32,705 bases of DNA. Origin: Actinomadura sp. CNU-125 (GTDB lineage: Bacteria > Actinomycetota > Actinomycetes > Streptosporangiales > Streptosporangiaceae). This document shows, piece by piece, positions 1 to 9,000 of this stretch. The DNA is taken from positions 1 through 32,705 of the forward strand of contig NZ_MKJY01000589.1 of assembly GCF_001942465.1 (NCBI RefSeq). Direction: 5' to 3'. Position numbers and translations under genes: made by a program. Numbering within the stretch: the stretch's first letter is position 1; every line of letters begins with the position of its first letter. The notes under the pieces are model-generated. The model was not told the origin of the DNA. It searched no databases and was given only the letters and a program-made list of their open reading frames with translations.

Positions 1-11
1 GGGGTGGGGCC

Positions 12-1730
12 TTGAGCTCGGAGATTCTGCCGGTCGCGTCGCCTGCGCAGGTGCGGGCGTACGCGCGTCGGCTGGTGCTGCGGTATCCGCGGGCGCTGGC
101 GGGGGCGCTCGCGCTGCACGGGCTCGCGGCCGCCGCCGGGCTGGTCGCGCCGCGGCTGCTGGGCGACCTCGTGGAGGACGTCGCGGACGGGCGCGCCGAC
201 GTGAACACCGCGGGGATCGCGATCGCCGTGTTCGTGATCGTCCAGGGGGTGCTGCGACGGTACGCGCACCTGCAGTCGGCGAAGCTCGGCGAGCGGGTCC
301 TCGCGCTGCTGCGCGAGGAGTTCGTCCGGCGGGTGCTGCGGCTGCCGCTGTCGACGGTGGAGCGCGCGGGCACCGGCGACCTCGTGACGCGTGCGTCGCG
401 GGACGTCGACACGCTCGCGACGTCCGTCCGGTACGCGATGCCGGAGACGCTGATCGCCGTCGTGGTCGGGGGCCTGACGGTCGGGGCGCTGCTGCTGAAC
501 GGTCCGCTGGTCGCGCTGCCGTGCCTGGTGTCGGTCCCGATCCTGTGGGGCGTGACGCGCTGGTACCTGCCGCGCGCCCACGCGGGGTACCTGCGGGAGA
601 ACGCGGCGTACGCGCGGATCACCGATGGGCTGGCCGAGACCGTGCACGGGGCGCGGACGGTCGAGTCGCTGGGGCTGGGGGAGCGGCGGCGGGAGCGGGG
701 GGACGCCGACATCCGCGCGGCGTTCGAGGTCGAGCGGTACACGCTGCGGCTGCGCACCGTGCTGTTCCCGGTGATCGAGTTCGCGTTCGTGCTGCCGGTC
801 GCGGCGACCCTGCTCGGCGGCGGCCTGCTGTACATCGGCGGGCACGCGTCGCTCGCGCAGGTCACGGCGGCGACGCTGTACGTGCAGCAGCTGAGCGGGC
901 CGGTGGAGACGCTGCTGGCCTGGCTGGACGAGCTGCAGCTCGGCGGCGCGTCGCTGGCGCGGGTGCTGGGCGTGGGCGGCGTCCCGCCGGACCGGGTGCC
1001 GGACGGCCGCGTCCCGGACGGCGAGCGGCTCGCCGCCCGCGACGTCCGGTACGCGTACCGGGACGGACGGGACGTCCTGCACGGCGTGGACCTCGAACTG
1101 CGGCCGGGGGAGCGGCTCGCGGTGGTCGGGCCGAGCGGCGCGGGGAAGTCGACGCTGGGCCGGCTGCTCGCCGGGATCGACGGGCCCGGCGGCGGCGAGG
1201 TCGCGGTCGGCGGCGTCCCGCTGGTCGGGCTGCCGCTGGACGACCTGCGGGGGCACGTCGCGCTGGTCACGCAGGAGCAGCACGTGTTCCGCGGCACGCT
1301 CCGCGACAACCTCGTGATGGCCCGGCCGGACGCGTCCGACGACGACCTCCGGCGCGTCCTGGCGGCCGTCGAGTGGGACGGCCCGGACCTGGACGACGAG
1401 GTCGGCGCGGGCGGCGCGACGCCGTCCCCGGCGCAGGCGCAGCAGCTCGCGCTCGCCCGGCTGGTGCTCGCCGACCCGCACACGCTCGTCCTGGACGAGG
1501 CGACGTCGCTGCTCGACCCGCGCGCCGCGCGGCGGCTGGAGCGTTCGCTGGCCGCCGCGCTGGACGGCCGGACGGTCGTGGCGATCGCGCACCGCCTCCA
1601 CACCGCGCACGACGCCGATCGTGTCGCGGTGGTGGAGGACGGTCGCATCACCGAGCTCGGAACCCACGAGGAGCTGCTCGCCCAAGGCGGCTCGTACGCC
1701 GCACTGTGGGCGTCCTGGCACCGGTCCTGA
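12..1730 (+). CDS. ABC exporter half-transporter (membrane domain fused to ATPase), degenerate signature motif
   Basis: A 572-residue type-I ABC exporter half: a membrane domain of about 310 residues followed by a nucleotide-binding domain. Visible motifs are Walker A GPSGAGKS (about 373-380), Q-loop VTQEQ, Walker B ending LDEAT (D495, E496) and H-loop IAHRL. The signature that should read LSGGQ is PSPAQ (about 471-475), so this half has an intact catalytic Glu but a broken signature. In heterodimeric exporters such a half pairs with one carrying the good signature. The TTG start at 12 overlaps a TGA at 13-15 that would end an upstream frame, fitting a coupled partner gene outside the window. 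The substrate cannot be told. It converges on the S9 peptidase with a 5-base gap. Confidence 0.9.
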   Translation: MSSEILPVASPAQVRAYARRLVLRYPRALAGALALHGLAAAAGLVAPRLLGDLVEDVADGRADVNTAGIAIAVFVIVQGVLRRYAHLQSAKLGERVLALLREEFVRRVLRLPLSTVERAGTGDLVTRASRDVDTLATSVRYAMPETLIAVVVGGLTVGALLLNGPLVALPCLVSVPILWGVTRWYLPRAHAGYLRENAAYARITDGLAETVHGARTVESLGLGERRRERGDADIRAAFEVERYTLRLRTVLFPVIEFAFVLPVAATLLGGGLLYIGGHASLAQVTAATLYVQQLSGPVETLLAWLDELQLGGASLARVLGVGGVPPDRVPDGRVPDGERLAARDVRYAYRDGRDVLHGVDLELRPGERLAVVGPSGAGKSTLGRLLAGIDGPGGGEVAVGGVPLVGLPLDDLRGHVALVTQEQHVFRGTLRDNLVMARPDASDDDLRRVLAAVEWDGPDLDDEVGAGGATPSPAQAQQLALARLVLADPHTLVLDEATSLLDPRAARRLERSLAAALDGRTVVAIAHRLHTAHDADRVAVVEDGRITELGTHEELLAQGGSYAALWASWHRS

Positions 1731-1735
1731 GCGCT

Positions 1736-3817
1736 TTACCTCGCCAGGGCCTTCTTGAGCCAGTCGACCTGCAGGTGCAGGAGGTTTTCCGCGACGACCT
1801 CCTGCGGGGTCATGTGCGTGACGCCCGACAGGGGGAGCACCGTGTGCGGGCGGCCCGCCGCCAGGAGCGCGGACGACAGCCGCAGCGTGTGCGCCGCGAC
1901 GACGTTGTCGTCCGCGAGCCCATGGATGATCATCAGCGGGCGTTCCAGCTTCCCGGCCATCTCGACCAGGGAGTTCGCCGCGTAGTTCTCCGGCTCCTCG
2001 TCGGGGTGGCCGAGGTACCGCTCGGTGTAGTGGGTGTCGTAGAGGCGCCAGTCGGTGACGGGCGCGCCCGCGACGCCCGCGTGGAAGACGTCCGGGCGCT
2101 TCAGGACGGCGAGTCCGGCGAGCCAGCCGCCGAACGACCAGCCGCGGACGCCCACCCGGTCGAGGTCGAGCGCGGCCGGGTGCAGCCGCGCCGCCTCGAT
2201 CAGCGCGGCGATCTGGTCTTCGAGGACGGGCTCGACGAAGTCGCCGCGCACCGCGCGCTCCCAGGCGGGGCCGCGGCCGGGCGTGCCGCGGCCGTCCGCG
2301 ACGACGACGGCGAAGCCCTGGTCGGCGAGCCACTGCGCCTCGCAGTACGCACGCTGAACGGCCAGGACGCGTTGCGCGTGCGGGCCGCCGTAGGGGTCCA
2401 TCAGGACGGGCAGGCGGCCGTGGCCGGGTTCCCATCCGGTCGGCAGCAGGATCGCGGTGCGGATCTCCCGGTCCCCGGCGCGGATCAGTTCGACCCGCGG
2501 CGTGATGACCGGCGTCTCGGCGTACGACACGATCGGGTGCGTCCCGGCGGGGCCGCGAACCTCGATCTCCGACCCCGGACGGTCGAGCCGCGCGCCCGTC
2601 ACGACCGTCACCGAACCGGAGCGAACACCCCCGAAAACCCCCTGACCTTCTGTGATTTTCGTCACATCGCCGCCGTCGAGCGAGTACAGGTGGACCTCGG
2701 TCGGCTCCTCCGATCCGGTGAACAGGATCGAGTCGCCCTCCACCCCCAGCACGGACCGCACCTGCAGCCCCTCCGGCGTCACCGGCTCGCCGCCGACCGT
2801 GATCCGGCGCGTGTCGGCCGCCCGGTCCTCGGTGACCCACACCAGGTCGCCCGCGCCGGTCCGGGCGGGCAGCCCCGGCACGATCTCCGTCCACACCGGG
2901 TCGTGCTCGTTGTGCAGCAGCGAGGTCTCCCCGTTGGACGGGTCGACCCGCAGCACCCGCTGGGACCGCTGGTCGCGCGGCTGCACGACGATCAGCAGCC
3001 CGTGCCGGTCCCACGCCGCGTTCACCACGTACGGGAACTCGCCGCGGTCCCACGCGACCGCGAGCCGCCCGCCGTCCACCTTCAGCAGCACCAGCGAGAC
3101 CAGCGCGTTCGGCGTCCCGGCGGCCGGATAGGCGATCTCCGCGGGGGTGGTGTCCGGGTTCGCGGGATCGGCGATGTGCCAGCGCTGCACCGGCGTCTCG
3201 TCCACCCGCGCGGCCAGCACCGTGCCGCCGTCCGGCGACCACCAGTGGCCGCGCATCCGGCCCATCTCCTCCGCCGCGACGAACTCCGCGAGCCCGTACG
3301 ACACCTGCTCGGTCTCCGGCCGGACGAGCGCGCGGTCGTCACTCCCGTCCATCTCGATCACCCGCAGGGTGCGTCCCGAAACGTACGCGACGCGCCGTCC
3401 GGCGGGGTCGGGCCGCGGGTCGAACACCGGCGTCGTCGCGGGCAGTTCCCGCACCTCGCCGCTGTCCAGATCGGCGACGTGCAACTGTCCGCCGAGCGTG
3501 AACACCGCCTGCCGGACGTCCCGGTCGGTGGCGTACCCGACGATGCCCCCGGCCTGCTCACGGGCCCTTTCCCGGCGCGCGCGCTCCTCGGCGGGCAGGT
3601 CCTCCTCGCCGGGCACGTCCAGCGCGGCGGGGTCGGCGACGAGCCGTTCCTCGCCGGTCGCCACGTCGAGCGTCCACAGGCAGGTGACCGGGTCGTCGCC
3701 CGCACGGGTGCGCAGGAAGACCACGCGCGTCCCGTCCGGCGCGATCTGGAAGGCGCGCGGGACGCCGAGGGAGAAGCGTCGGGTGCGGGCGCTCTGCCGC
3801 GGATAGCTGATGCTCAT
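1736..3817 (-). CDS. S9 family (dipeptidyl-peptidase IV-like) serine peptidase
   Basis: A 693-residue protein with an N-terminal beta-propeller-type region (DPPIV N-terminal domain) and a C-terminal alpha/beta-hydrolase peptidase domain. The nucleophile motif is GWSFGG (Ser about 561); the acid is in HGLADDN (Asp 636/637) and the catalytic His precedes MTPQE (about 668), so the triad is complete and in the normal order. Such enzymes remove dipeptides from peptide N-termini; with no signal peptide it is probably cytoplasmic. I chose the ATG at 3817, where the conserved sequence begins, over an upstream in-frame start at 3994 that would run into the kinase gene. A CAGACT hexamer 8 nt before this ATG and no clear Shine-Dalgarno suggest a leaderless transcript. 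Confidence 0.9.
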   Translation of the reverse strand: MSISYPRQSARTRRFSLGVPRAFQIAPDGTRVVFLRTRAGDDPVTCLWTLDVATGEERLVADPAALDVPGEEDLPAEERARRERAREQAGGIVGYATDRDVRQAVFTLGGQLHVADLDSGEVRELPATTPVFDPRPDPAGRRVAYVSGRTLRVIEMDGSDDRALVRPETEQVSYGLAEFVAAEEMGRMRGHWWSPDGGTVLAARVDETPVQRWHIADPANPDTTPAEIAYPAAGTPNALVSLVLLKVDGGRLAVAWDRGEFPYVVNAAWDRHGLLIVVQPRDQRSQRVLRVDPSNGETSLLHNEHDPVWTEIVPGLPARTGAGDLVWVTEDRAADTRRITVGGEPVTPEGLQVRSVLGVEGDSILFTGSEEPTEVHLYSLDGGDVTKITEGQGVFGGVRSGSVTVVTGARLDRPGSEIEVRGPAGTHPIVSYAETPVITPRVELIRAGDREIRTAILLPTGWEPGHGRLPVLMDPYGGPHAQRVLAVQRAYCEAQWLADQGFAVVVADGRGTPGRGPAWERAVRGDFVEPVLEDQIAALIEAARLHPAALDLDRVGVRGWSFGGWLAGLAVLKRPDVFHAGVAGAPVTDWRLYDTHYTERYLGHPDEEPENYAANSLVEMAGKLERPLMIIHGLADDNVVAAHTLRLSSALLAAGRPHTVLPLSGVTHMTPQEVVAENLLHLQVDWLKKALAR

Positions 3818-3938
3818 GGGAATCGAGTCTGCCAGCCCGATCGTTGGAAAGACGGCGCGCGGGCCCCGCGCACCCCTATGATCACGGGTCGTCGCCTCGT
3901 GGGCGGTTAACGACCCATGCCCGGGTCCGCGCTCGCGT

Positions 3939-3951
3939 AAGCTCAAAGCTT
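3939..3951. repeat. Short palindrome in the peptidase/kinase divergent intergenic region
   Basis: AAGCT-CAA-AGCTT is a 13-bp inverted repeat about 45 bp upstream of the kinase start. A second, looser pair (GGGTCGT at 3886-3892 and ACGACCC at 3910-3916) lies further upstream. Both are in the 176-bp region between divergent genes and may be operator or promoter elements. No regulator is indicated. Confidence 0.3.
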
Positions 3952-3993
3952 CCCCAAGCACTTGTTGTCGTCGCGGGCGGTGAGGAGAGGTCA

Positions 3994-5280
3994 ATGTCGG
4001 AGCTGCAGCCGGGGGATCCCCGGCGGCTGGGCTCGTACGAGGTGGTCCAACGCCTCGGCGAGGGCGGCCAGGGGGTCGTCTACCTCGGCGTCGACGCCTC
4101 CGGAAGCCAGGCCGCGATCAAGCTCCTGCGGACCGACCTGGCCGCGGACGCCTCGGCCCGGAACCGGTTCGTCCGGGAGGCGCAGGCCGCCAAGCAGGTC
4201 GCGCGGTTCTGCACCGCGCAGGTCCTGGAGGCCGATGTCGCGGGCGACCAGCCCTACATCGCCAGTGAGTACGTACCGGGTCCGGCCCTGTACAAGCAGG
4301 TGACCGAGAGCGGCCCGATCACCGGCGCCGCGCTGGAGCGGCTCGCGATCGGCACGCTCACGGCGCTCACCGCGATCCACCAGGCCGGGATCGTGCACCG
4401 CGACTTCAAGCCGCACAACGTCATCATGGCGCCGGACGGTCCGCGCGTGATCGACTTCGGTATCGCGCGGGCCCTCGACACCGGCCAGACGAACGCCACG
4501 AAGGCGATCGGCACCCCGTCCTACATGGCCCCCGAGCAGGTCGCGGGCGCGACCCTCACCGAGGCCGTGGACGTCTGGGCGTGGGCCACCACGATGGTGT
4601 TCGCCGCGACCGGGCGCCCCCCGTTCGGCGACGACACGGTCGTCGCGGTCATCAACCGGGTCATGCACGAGCCCCCGTCGCTGGAGGGCGTCCCGCAGGA
4701 CCTGCACCCGATGATCTCCGCGTGCCTGGCCAAGGAGCCCACGCAGCGCCCGACGGCGCAGCAGCTGATGATGACCCTCATCGGCGCGAACCCGAACGCC
4801 CCGGCGGCCGCGGCCGGGCAGACCCGCATGGACGACCCGGCGCAGGCCACGTCGATGCTCGACGCGGGCTCCACCCTCGCCGCCGGCATGGGCGCCGCGG
4901 GCATGGGCGCCATGGGCGGCCAGACCCACCGCGTCTCGCCCGCCGACTTCGACGGCTCCCTCCCGCCCGCGCGCGGCTACACCGGCGCGCACCGCGGCGG
5001 CCCCCGCTACGACGACTACGACGACTTCGAGCCGGAGCGCCGCTCCAAGGCCCCGATCATCGCGGGCGTCGCCGTCATCGCGATGCTCGCCGTCATCGTG
5101 GGCGTCTTCATGGCGAGCCGCGGCGGCGGCGACAACGAGTCGAACCTCCCGGTGCAGCCGGAGACCTCGGAGGTGACGGAGGCCCCGACCACCGAGGAGC
5201 CGACGTCGGACGAGCCCACCATCACCGACGAGCCCACCACCGAGGCGCCCCCGACGACCGAAGCGCCGCCCACGCCCTGA
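3994..5280 (+). CDS. Membrane-anchored serine/threonine protein kinase (PknB-type)
   Basis: A 428-residue Hanks-type kinase. The glycine loop GEGGQGVVY (22-30), catalytic Lys in AAIKLL (K43), HRDFKPHN (D137), DFG (D154) and a MAPEQ P+1 segment are all present, so it should be active. After a Met/Gly/Ala-rich linker there is one predicted transmembrane helix (about 352-375) and a short extracellular tail rich in Thr, Glu and Pro (TTEEPT-like repeats). There are no PASTA domains, so the sensed signal is unknown. The ATG at 3994 is preceded by a GAGGAGAGG ribosome-binding site. It is divergent from the S9 peptidase and ends before a strong hairpin. Confidence 0.93.
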   Translation: MSELQPGDPRRLGSYEVVQRLGEGGQGVVYLGVDASGSQAAIKLLRTDLAADASARNRFVREAQAAKQVARFCTAQVLEADVAGDQPYIASEYVPGPALYKQVTESGPITGAALERLAIGTLTALTAIHQAGIVHRDFKPHNVIMAPDGPRVIDFGIARALDTGQTNATKAIGTPSYMAPEQVAGATLTEAVDVWAWATTMVFAATGRPPFGDDTVVAVINRVMHEPPSLEGVPQDLHPMISACLAKEPTQRPTAQQLMMTLIGANPNAPAAAAGQTRMDDPAQATSMLDAGSTLAAGMGAAGMGAMGGQTHRVSPADFDGSLPPARGYTGAHRGGPRYDDYDDFEPERRSKAPIIAGVAVIAMLAVIVGVFMASRGGGDNESNLPVQPETSEVTEAPTTEEPTSDEPTITDEPTTEAPPTTEAPPTP

Positions 5281-5302
5281 CCTCGCGGCCCCACGGCGTT
5301 CG

Positions 5303-5340
5303 ATGCCCCCCGTCCGGTTCGTACCGGGCGGGGGCATTTG
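5303..5340 (+). terminator. Rho-independent-type terminator after the kinase gene
   Basis: An inverted repeat runs from ATGCCCCCCGTCCGG to CCGGGCGGGGGCAT around a short TTCGTA loop and is followed by TTTG. It begins 23 bases after the kinase stop codon. Confidence 0.75.
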
Positions 5341-5427
5341 TATCGGTTCGAGATCACCATCGGGTGACGGATCGATGGAATCAGGGTCCGGGGGAGGGCG
5401 GTCATCGCCGGTCGGCCGCGGGCTGAG

Positions 5428-5433
5428 TAGGCT
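5428..5433 (+). promoter_or_regulatory. Candidate -10 element of mshB (leaderless)
   Basis: TAGGCT lies 8 nt before the mshB ATG with no Shine-Dalgarno between. It fits the actinobacterial TAnnnT -10 pattern with transcription starting at or next to the A of the start codon. Confidence 0.5.
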
Positions 5434-5441
5434 CGTTACCC

Positions 5442-6340
5442 ATGAAGGAGCCGCGGATCCTGTTCGTCCACGCCCATCCGGACGACGAGTCCATCGGGAC
5501 CGGGGCGACCATGGCCAAATACGCCGCCGAGGGCGCCCACGTCTGTCTCGTCACCTGCACCCTCGGCGAGGAGGGCGAGGTGATCCCGGACGAGCTGCGC
5601 CACCTGGCGCCCGACAAGGAGGATCGCCTCGGCGAGTACCGGATCGGGGAACTCGCGGAGGCGTGCGCGGCCCTCGGCGTGGTCGATCACCGGTATCTGG
5701 GCGGCCCCGGCCGCTGGCGCGACTCGGGGATGATGGGGACCGCGGCCAACGACCACCCGCGCAGCTTCTGGCGCGCGGACGTCGACGTGGCGGGCGCCGA
5801 ACTGGCGAAGGTCGTCCGGGAGGTCCGGCCGCACGTGATCGTCACCTACGACGAGCGCGGCAACTACGGCCATCCGGACCACATCCAGGCGCACCGGGTG
5901 GCGTCGCGGGCGTCGAGCTGGCGGCCGACCCGGCGCACGAGGACGGTGCGGAGCCGTGGGCGGCCGCGAAGTTCTACGCGTACGCGACGCCGCGCACCGT
6001 CCTGGCGCGGGCGATCGCGGTGATGCGGGAGGCGCGGCTGCCGTTCGCGCGGGTCGCGGGTCTCGACGAGCTGGGCTCGGGCGTCCCGGACGACCAGGTC
6101 ACGACGGTCGTGGACGCGCGGGCGCACCTGCCGGCGAAGCTCGCGGCGCTGCGCGCGCACCGGACGCAGATCGTGGTGGCCCCCGAGCAGGTGGGGCCGT
6201 TCTTCGCGCTGTCGAACAATCTGGGGCAGCAGGCGTTCGGCACGGAGTACTTCATCCTGCAGGCGGGCGAGCCGGGGCCGCTCGGCCCGGGCCGCCGGGA
6301 GCGGGACCTGTTCGCCGGGCTCGCGGACGCGGCGGGCTGA
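5442..6340 (+). CDS. mshB: Mycothiol biosynthesis deacetylase MshB (GlcNAc-Ins deacetylase), frame broken near 5903
   Basis: Zinc-dependent PIG-L/LmbE-family deacetylase that removes acetate from GlcNAc-inositol in mycothiol synthesis. Recognised from the HAHPDDES motif (metal ligands about H12 and D15), the TCTLGEEGEV and GGPGRWRDSGM segments, and GHPDH (about 143-147, third ligand). The frame from 5442 is perfect to about 5900, then continues one frame over to the stop at 6340. Restoring one base near 5903 (GCGTCG to GCGGTCG) gives a continuous 299-residue protein, the usual size for the family. I read this as a sequence indel; a true pseudogene is less likely. It probably has a leaderless start (TAGGCT 8 nt upstream). 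Confidence 0.9.
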
Positions 6341-6349
6341 TCGGCTGGA

Positions 6350-6355
6350 TACGCT
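6350..6355 (+). promoter_or_regulatory. Candidate -10 element of the small membrane-protein gene (leaderless)
   Basis: TACGCT ends 7 nt before the GTG at 6363, with no ribosome-binding site between. The spacing matches a transcript starting at the initiation codon. Confidence 0.45.
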
Positions 6356-6362
6356 GACGCCC

Positions 6363-6823
6363 GTGAAGAGCGACGGCATCGAGAGCGACGTCACCCGGAA
6401 CGACGAGACCGAGGTCGAGAGTCCCGCCGAGGCGGTCGTGTCGGCGCTGGCGTACGTGATGCTCGCCGCGCTCGGCGCGGTGTACGGGCTCGTCGGCTCG
6501 TTCGTCCAGGACTGGACGGTCCGCGGGGTCCCGCTCGCGTCGATCGTCCTGGTCGTGGTGCTGTTCCTGCTGGTGCGGCTGGCGGGCTGGGGGATGGGCG
6601 GACGGACCGGCGCGGTGATCCCCGCGTTCCTGTGGCTGGTCGTGGTGTTCGTGATGTCGCTGCAGCGGCCCGAGGGCGATCTGGTGGTCCCCGCGACGAT
6701 CGCGGGTTATACGTGTACATCATCGGGGGCCTGGTGGCGGCGGTGCTCGGGGTGATGCGCGTCCCGGCGTCCGGACGGTCCGGGCAGTGGCTGCTGAGGG
6801 GCGCCGCCCGTACCCGCGGGTAG
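6363..6823 (+). CDS. Small four-helix-type membrane protein of unknown function, frame broken near 6705
   Basis: About 153 residues after correction. An acidic N-terminal stretch (about 20 residues) is followed by hydrophobic segments around residues 24-44, 56-75, 80-99 and 105-130, and a short basic tail. I do not recognise a function; small multi-pass proteins of this layout beside mshB are known in actinomycetes as domain-of-unknown-function families. The original frame runs out at 6755, but a hydrophobic continuation (YVYIIGGLVAAVLGVM) is in the neighbouring frame and ends at 6823. One base missing near 6705 (in the GGG of GCGGGTTATAC) restores it. The stop TAG is inside the putative -10 of the next gene. 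Confidence 0.65.
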
Positions 6824-6826
6824 GGT
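6821..6826 (+). promoter_or_regulatory. Candidate -10 element of the first flavin reductase gene (leaderless)
   Basis: TAGGGT ends 9 nt before the GTG at 6836 and overlaps the stop codon of the previous gene. No Shine-Dalgarno is visible. Confidence 0.4.
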
Positions 6827-6835
6827 GCCGACACT

Positions 6836-7374
6836 GTGGGCGGCGAACATGCGGACGGCGAACAGGTAGAGGACGAACACGGACAAGGCGTCGATTCGAC
6901 GCTGTTCCGGGGTGTGATGGGCCGGTTCGCGACCGGCGTGGCGATCGTCACGACGGTGTCGGACGACGGCGCCGACCACGCGATGACCGTGAACGCGTTC
7001 ACGTCGGTGTCGCTGGACCCGCCGCTGGTGATGTTCTGCGCGGAACGGACCGGCCGGTTCCACGACGTGGTGCTGGCGACGGGCCGGTGGGCGGTGTCGG
7101 TGCTTCCCGAGGACATGCGGGACGCGTCGCAGTGGTTCGCGACGCGGGGACGGCTGCTGGACGGGCAGTTGCGCGGCTGGGCGCACACGCGCGGGCCCGC
7201 GACGGGCGTGCCGATCCTGTCGCGGGCCGTGGCGGCGGTCGAGTGCCGGACCCACGCCGTCCACGACGGCGGTGATCACACCATCGTGGTCGGCGAGGTC
7301 GTCGGGCTGGACGTCCCGGATCCGGACGGGCGTCGCTGATCTTCTACGCGGGCGCCTACCGGGCCTTGGGCTGA
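6836..7374 (+). CDS. Flavin reductase-like domain protein, frame broken near 7334
   Basis: FMN-binding split-barrel flavin reductase of the HpaC/ActVB type, which supplies reduced flavin to a monooxygenase. Hallmarks are GRFATGVAIVTT (about 29-40), the MTVNAFTSVSLDPPLV segment (about 51-66) and GDHTIVVGEV near the end. As given, the frame stops at 7339 after DGRR. Adding one C at about 7334 (CGTCGCTG to CGTCCGCTG) continues to PLIFYAGAYRALG and a stop at 7372-7374, the usual family C-terminus, giving 179 residues. The GTG start at 6836 is uncertain. No partner oxygenase is adjacent. The corrected 3' end overlaps the convergent MFS gene by 19 bp. Confidence 0.85.
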
Positions 7375-9000
7375 CCGGCCGGGACGGCGTCGGCCGCCGG
7401 CGCGTCGCCGGCGGGTCCGGCGCCGGGCACGGCGGGCCGCCGGTGGCGCTTGACGCCGAAGCAGGACGCGGCGGCCAGCAGCATCACCGCGATGGGCAGC
7501 GCCATCGTGGGGAACATCGCGTCGACGAACCCGTGCCCGAACACCTGCGCGGCGAGGTCCTGCACGCGGTGGGCGACGTCCGGCGGGACGTCCGCGGGCA
7601 GTTGCTGGGGCGCGCCGGTCTGGCCCGCGCCGATCTCCAGGCCGCCCTCGGCGGCGTTCGCGAACCCGTCGACGAACCCGGCGCGGGCGCCGGCGGCAGT
7701 TCCCCGGCGCGCCGCACGGCCTCCTCCTGGAGGGAGGCGGCGAGCCGGTTCTGCAGGACGGCGCCGACGGCCGCGGCGCCGAGCACCGACCCGACCTGCC
7801 GGACGGTGTTGTTGACGCCGGACGCGGCGCCGCCAGGTGCGGCGGGACATTGCGCGTCGCCTCGGTCGCCATCGGCGCGAACACGCAGCCGATGCCGAGC
7901 CCGACGATGACGAGCGGCGCGATGAACGACGTCCAGTCGGTGCCGACGTCGGCGATGGACACCGTCCACAGCATGCCGATCGCGTACAGGGTGAGGCCGG
8001 ACATGAGGATGAACTTGCCGCCGAAGCGGTCCGACAGCCGTCCCGCGAGCGGGGCGAGGAACATCGACACGACCGACGACGGCGCCATCACGAGCCCGGC
8101 CTTCAGCGCGCTGAACCCGAGGACGGACTGCATGTAGATTGTCAGCGGCAGCACCATGCCGATCATGCCGATGGACACGGCCGCGCCGACCAGGGTCAGG
8201 ATGCTGAAGTTGCGGTCGCGGAACAGCGAGAACGGGACGAGCGGCTCGCGGTCCTGCCGTCCCCGCTGGTGCACGGCGAACACGGCGAACAGGACGGCCC
8301 CGGCGGCGAGCAGCCCCCAGATCCGCGCGTCCCACCCGAACTTCTCGCCCTCGGTGAGCCCGAACACGAGGCAGAACAGCGCGGCGGACGCCAGCAGCAC
8401 GCCCGGGACGTCGAACCGGTGCCGGACGCCCGCGGTGTGCGACGGCAGGATCGGGATCGCCATCGCCAGCACCAGGATGCCGATCGGCAGGTTGACGAAG
8501 AAGATCCACCGCCAGTCGAAGCTGGTGACCAGCAGGCCGCCGATGGTCGGTCCGGCGATCGTGGAGACCCCGGCGACCGCGCCCCAGATGCCGAGTGCGG
8601 CGCCGCGCCGGTCCGGCGGGAACACGTTGATGATGATCGACATCGTCTGCGGCATCAGCAGTGCGGCGCCGAGGCCCTGCACGGCGCGCGCGGCGATCAG
8701 CTGCGCCGGATCCTGCGCGATCCCGCAGACCAGGCTGGCCAGTGTGAACAGCGCGACACCGGCGATGAACAGGTTCTTCTTGCCCCACAGGTCGCCGAGC
8801 CTGCCGCCGCTGATCAGCAGCACGGCCAGCACCAGGATGTAGGCGTTGACGATCCAGAGGATCTGGTCGAGTGAGGCGTCGAGCTTCTCGGTCATGCTCG
8901 GGATCGCGATGTTCACGATCGTCAGGTCGAGCAGCGTCATGAAGAAGCCGAGGGACAGGGTGAGCAGGATCGCCCACGGGTTGCCGCGCCACCTGCTCAT
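7356..9000 (-). CDS. MFS drug exporter, DHA2/EmrB-QacA family (14 helices), two frame breaks
   Basis: Proton-driven multidrug exporter. The N-terminus (WAILLTLSLGFFMTLLDLTIVNIAIP) and the motif-A region GGRLGDLWGKKN are typical of DHA2 proteins, as is the motif-C-like GPTIGGLLV. The conserved sequence changes frame near 7831 (after NVPPHLA, continuing AASGVNNTVRQVGSVLG) and near 7691 (continuing GARAGFVDGF). One missing base at each restores a 548-residue protein ending at the TAG at 7356. The ATG at 9000 overlaps the padR stop codon (ATGA), so the two genes are translationally coupled and the exporter is probably repressed by that PadR protein. Confidence 0.88.

Noticed and set aside
521..3910. 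A very long open frame (over 1100 codons) on the plus strand across the ABC gene and opposite the S9 peptidase
   Set aside because: Its translation is Arg/Ala/Gly/Pro-rich low-complexity sequence without family motifs, while the other frames hold full conserved proteins. It is a GC-bias shadow.
5442..6340. mshB and other split genes as true pseudogenes
   Set aside because: Fourteen one-base shifts spread over unrelated genes, each restoring a full-length protein and most beside G/C runs, fit sequence errors better than independent decay.
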